From: an uncultured Mucilaginibacter sp.
GTDB lineage: Bacteria > Bacteroidota > Bacteroidia > Sphingobacteriales > Sphingobacteriaceae
Reading direction: 5' to 3'
Assembly: GCA_903885865.1 (NCBI GenBank)
Contig: CAISKH010000412.1
Location: 1 to 5,120, forward strand
Length of the DNA: 5,120 nt
The notes beneath the pieces were generated by a model, which was not told where the DNA came from, searched no databases, and saw only the letters and a program-made list of their open reading frames with translations. Made by a program: the position numbers and the translations under genes. Shown piece by piece: positions 3,164-5,120 of the stretch; position 1 is the first letter of the stretch, and each line of letters begins with the position of its first letter.

Positions 3164-5120
3164 CTACTTTAATAAAACCGTGTTGCCGCTTTTGTGAACT
3201 AAATTATCAGAAAAATCGTATCCTTCGGCATACCAGGTAAAAGTATCTAAAAACTGAATTTTCCCTTTATACATACCGTTCCATCCTTGTTTAGGATCGG
3301 CACTATTTCCCTGGAACACTAACTCGCCCCAACGATTATATACCTTAAAGCTTATAAAAGTTTTAATACCGATAAGAAAAGGAAACAATATATTATTATC
3401 GGGTTTTGTTGGCGTAAAAGCTGTAGGAACAAGAATTCGCGGAACTAAACTAATAGTAACTTCAACAGGTTCTATATCATAACAATAAGTGTTACTTCCT
3501 TTTATATAATAGGTGCCTGCCTGAGAAATTGTTGTTGGGTTGGTTAGTGGAGATGTGGCATTTGCATCGTTCCAATAGGTTAACGTTAAGTGGCTTGTGT
3601 TTCCGTTTGTTATTCCGTTTTTTGTAATATCAACCGTATTGGGTACGAATACTTTAGCGGGGTTTGCTATTGACAATACCGGCGTTTGGTGTACAGTTGC
3701 CAGCACCGGTTTAATTAGCTCGCAACCCTGCGGGCTTATTGCCTTAATATAATAAACTCCGCTATCGGTAATTGCTTTTGGGGTTGTGAGGGAAATAGTT
3801 GCATTAGCGTCTTTCCAATAAGTTAACGTACTAACATTGTTGCTTCCGTTTGTAACGGCTGCAGCTGTAATATCTATTTTATCAGGCATACATACCTGCG
3901 ATGGGTTATTGACCACTAATTGCGGTAATGGGTTGATAGTAACAACAACGGGTTGAATTTTTTCGCATCCGTTATTATTTATGGCTTTAATATAATAAGT
4001 ACCGCTTTGTGCAACTTTATCGGGCGATGCTAATGCAATTGTTGCTGCCGCATCTGCCCAGTACGAAAAGCTGAGCCCGGCATCACTGCCATTAGTAACC
4101 GATTTTGCGGTAATATCAATAGTTCCGGGAAAACAAACCGCGGGCGGATTATTTACAACCAACAGTGGCGGGGGATAAAAAGTAACATTTACGGGCTTTA
4201 TAAGAAAACAACCGGACGAATTAACAGCTTTTATATAATATGTTCCAGCGGTTTTTATTGCTGATGGCGTGGTTAATGGTTGGGTTGCCAATGCATCAAG
4301 CCAATAAGAATACGTTAAACCTGCTGAGCTGCCGTTAATAACTGCCTGGTTAGTAATATCAACAGGCGTTGTTAAGCAAACAGATGCCGGATCGGTTATT
4401 TTTAAAACAGGTAATTGATTGATAACCACCGTTACAGGTTTTATGTCAAAACAGCCTGTGGGGGCCGTAGCTTTTATGTAATAGGTACCACTGGCGTTAA
4501 TTGTTTTTGGCGATGCAATGGGTATGCTGGCGGCAGCGTCCTGCCAATAGGTATAGGTTAAATTAGTATCGCTGCCGGTTACAATACCGGCATCTGTTAT
4601 ATCAATAACCGAAGGGTAACATACCTGAGCGGGGTTTGTTATAGCAAAAGTAATAGCTGGCAAGGCGTGTAAAACAGCGGTTATGGTGTTGTTACATCCA
4701 AATGTCGCGAATGGTATGACGTCTAACAGCAGGCTCGTTCCGTCTAAGCCGGCAATGGGTAATGTAAGATTAACCCCGGTACCTAAATTTTTCGATCTAT
4801 CGGCAGAATACCAGTTATATTGACTAAAACCGGCCGGGCCGGTAAGTGTAACTGTTTGTTGTGAAGGACAGAAATCACTCCCTGTAATTAATGATGAACA
4901 GCTGCTTTTTACATCAATATAAGCATAACCAAAATGAGCGCCTTCTGTACAGTCGGCAGTTGTAAACTCGAGCAGTACCTGGTGCCCCGGGTAGTCATGC
5001 AGATTTATGCTAACAGCCGTCCAGTCCTTATATATAACTTTATATGCTCCGCTTTGAAAGCCGGGCAGGGTGGAAGTTTGAAAGCCCGGCAGGTTAGAAG
5101 TAGCTACATAATCAAATGAA
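3164..5120 (-). CDS. large repeat-containing secreted protein with type B (gliding-motility) C-terminal sorting domain, 5' end missing
   Basis: The frame is open from the stop TAG (3166-3164) to the right edge, giving 651 visible residues; the true start lies outside. Modules in order: residues 1 to about 76 (5119-4892), a jelly-roll-like module with YKDWTAVSINL, LLEFTTADC and HFGYAYIDV; about 77-152, an Ig-like module with FCPSQQTVTLTGPAGF and YNWYSA; 154-559, five tandem repeats of 80-83 residues; 560-651, a C-terminal domain with VPTAFTP, FKVYNRWGELVFQG, GWNGMYKGK and a closing GNTVLLK. The last block is the gliding motility-associated C-terminal domain (TIGR04131/CHU_C type), the type B signal for type IX secretion. 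The usual NGDGxND after AFTP is replaced by TKPDNN. I infer an extracellular or surface-attached adhesin-like protein, secreted with help from the PorP/SprF-like product encoded 8 bases downstream. A TTG at 4661-4663 can be mistaken for the start, but coding continues unbroken upstream with recognised modules. No enzymatic domain is visible in this portion. Confidence 0.93.
   Translation of the reverse strand, partial: SFDYVATSNLPGFQTSTLPGFQSGAYKVIYKDWTAVSINLHDYPGHQVLLEFTTADCTEGAHFGYAYIDVKSSCSSLITGSDFCPSQQTVTLTGPAGFSQYNWYSADRSKNLGTGVNLTLPIAGLDGTSLLLDVIPFATFGCNNTITAVLHALPAITFAITNPAQVCYPSVIDITDAGIVTGSDTNLTYTYWQDAAASIPIASPKTINASGTYYIKATAPTGCFDIKPVTVVINQLPVLKITDPASVCLTTPVDITNQAVINGSSAGLTYSYWLDALATQPLTTPSAIKTAGTYYIKAVNSSGCFLIKPVNVTFYPPPLLVVNNPPAVCFPGTIDITAKSVTNGSDAGLSFSYWADAAATIALASPDKVAQSGTYYIKAINNNGCEKIQPVVVTINPLPQLVVNNPSQVCMPDKIDITAAAVTNGSNNVSTLTYWKDANATISLTTPKAITDSGVYYIKAISPQGCELIKPVLATVHQTPVLSIANPAKVFVPNTVDITKNGITNGNTSHLTLTYWNDANATSPLTNPTTISQAGTYYIKGSNTYCYDIEPVEVTISLVPRILVPTAFTPTKPDNNILFPFLIGIKTFISFKVYNRWGELVFQGNSADPKQGWNGMYKGKIQFLDTFTWYAEGYDFSDNLVHKSGNTVLLK
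3167..3442 (-). other. type B type IX secretion sorting domain (region of the large protein)
   Basis: The last 92 residues of the large protein, starting PRILVPTAFTP and ending GNTVLLK. It has the order of conserved blocks of the gliding motility-associated C-terminal domain: VPTAFTP, a strand with FKVYNRWGELVF, a Trp-Asn-Gly turn (GWNGMYKGK), DTFTWYAEG and a final hydrophobic strand with basic end. Known role: it directs export across the outer membrane by the type IX machinery. Unlike type A domains, type B domains are reported to need an SprF-like partner, which matches the downstream gene. Confidence 0.9.
3443..4660 (-). repeat. five tandem protein repeats of about 81 residues (about 243 bp each)
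   Basis: Units run 4660-4412 (83 residues), 4411-4169 (81), 4168-3926 (81), 3925-3683 (81) and 3682-3443 (80). A shared pattern is NPxxVC....DIT....TNGS...LTY.YW.DA.AT..L..P..I..SGTYYIKA....GC..I.PV.VTI. It is an Ig-like beta-sandwich pattern. Units 1-4 carry a cysteine near the start (VC) and one near the end (GC), suited to an intradomain disulfide. Unit 5 has VF instead of VC (Phe codon TTC at 3649-3647) but keeps its second cysteine (3484-3482). Codons differ widely among units, so the array is old rather than newly amplified. Confidence 0.9.
5054..5101 (-). repeat. 24-bp tandem duplication (8 residues) inside the N-terminal module
   Basis: Bases 5054-5077 and 5078-5101 match at 21 of 24 positions and encode TSTLPGFQ and TSNLPGFQ in tandem. 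The duplication is in frame and adds one 8-residue loop copy just before the jelly-roll strand SGAYKVIYKDW. The high DNA identity, compared with the diverged 81-residue repeats nearby, suggests a recent slippage event. Confidence 0.85.

Noticed and set aside
3443..4660. Repeat array considered as a CRISPR or recent DNA amplification
   Set aside because: Units are coding, about 243 bp long, with no short exact repeats and unique spacers; DNA divergence between units is high.
4934..5119. A 61-residue + strand frame at the right edge
   Set aside because: It lies opposite the continuous coding frame of the large secreted protein.

Overview
The window looks like a moderately AT-rich chromosome segment from a member of the Bacteroidota, most likely a Sphingobacteriaceae-type organism (Mucilaginibacter or Pedobacter-like). 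Supporting signs are a PorP/SprF-family outer-membrane protein, a large secreted protein ending in a gliding-motility-type (type IX secretion, type B) C-terminal domain, a TAnnTTTG-type -7 promoter element, and no Shine-Dalgarno sequences before the starts. The genus is inferred; only the phylum is well supported.

Left part (1-882): the window opens inside the DNA-binding domain of an OmpR/PhoB-type response regulator (+ strand). Its stop codon runs straight into a strong GC-rich hairpin terminator flanked by A and T runs, which also serves a convergent minus-strand gene. That gene encodes a 129-residue histone H1-like, Lys/Ala-rich basic protein with an acidic amphipathic N-terminus. A 171-bp intergenic region follows. 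It holds a perfect 9-bp inverted repeat that resembles dispersed palindromes of this phylum, and a -7 promoter element.

Middle part (883-2080): an intact RluA-family pseudouridine synthase (+) converges on a conserved-looking 134-residue protein of unknown function (-). The 73-bp gap between their stop codons is almost filled by a phased 7-bp repeat array that switches orientation and can fold into a hairpin.

Right part (2154-5120, minus strand): a two-gene unit read right to left. First is a very large secreted protein, cut off by the right edge. It has a jelly-roll-like binding module, an Ig-like module, five tandem repeats of about 81 residues and a type B C-terminal sorting domain. Eight bases later comes a PorP/SprF-family protein. 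This matches the sprB-sprF arrangement, in which the SprF-like partner is needed for secretion or surface attachment of the repeat protein by the type IX system. The 134-residue gene lies 73 bp downstream on the same strand and could be read through from this unit, but nothing in the sequence proves it.

Most of the window is ordinary Bacteroidota content. The points most worth a second look are the phased heptamer array, the H1-like protein, the dispersed-type palindrome, the five-repeat adhesin in which only the last repeat has lost one cysteine, and the recent-looking 24-bp duplication in its N-terminal module.
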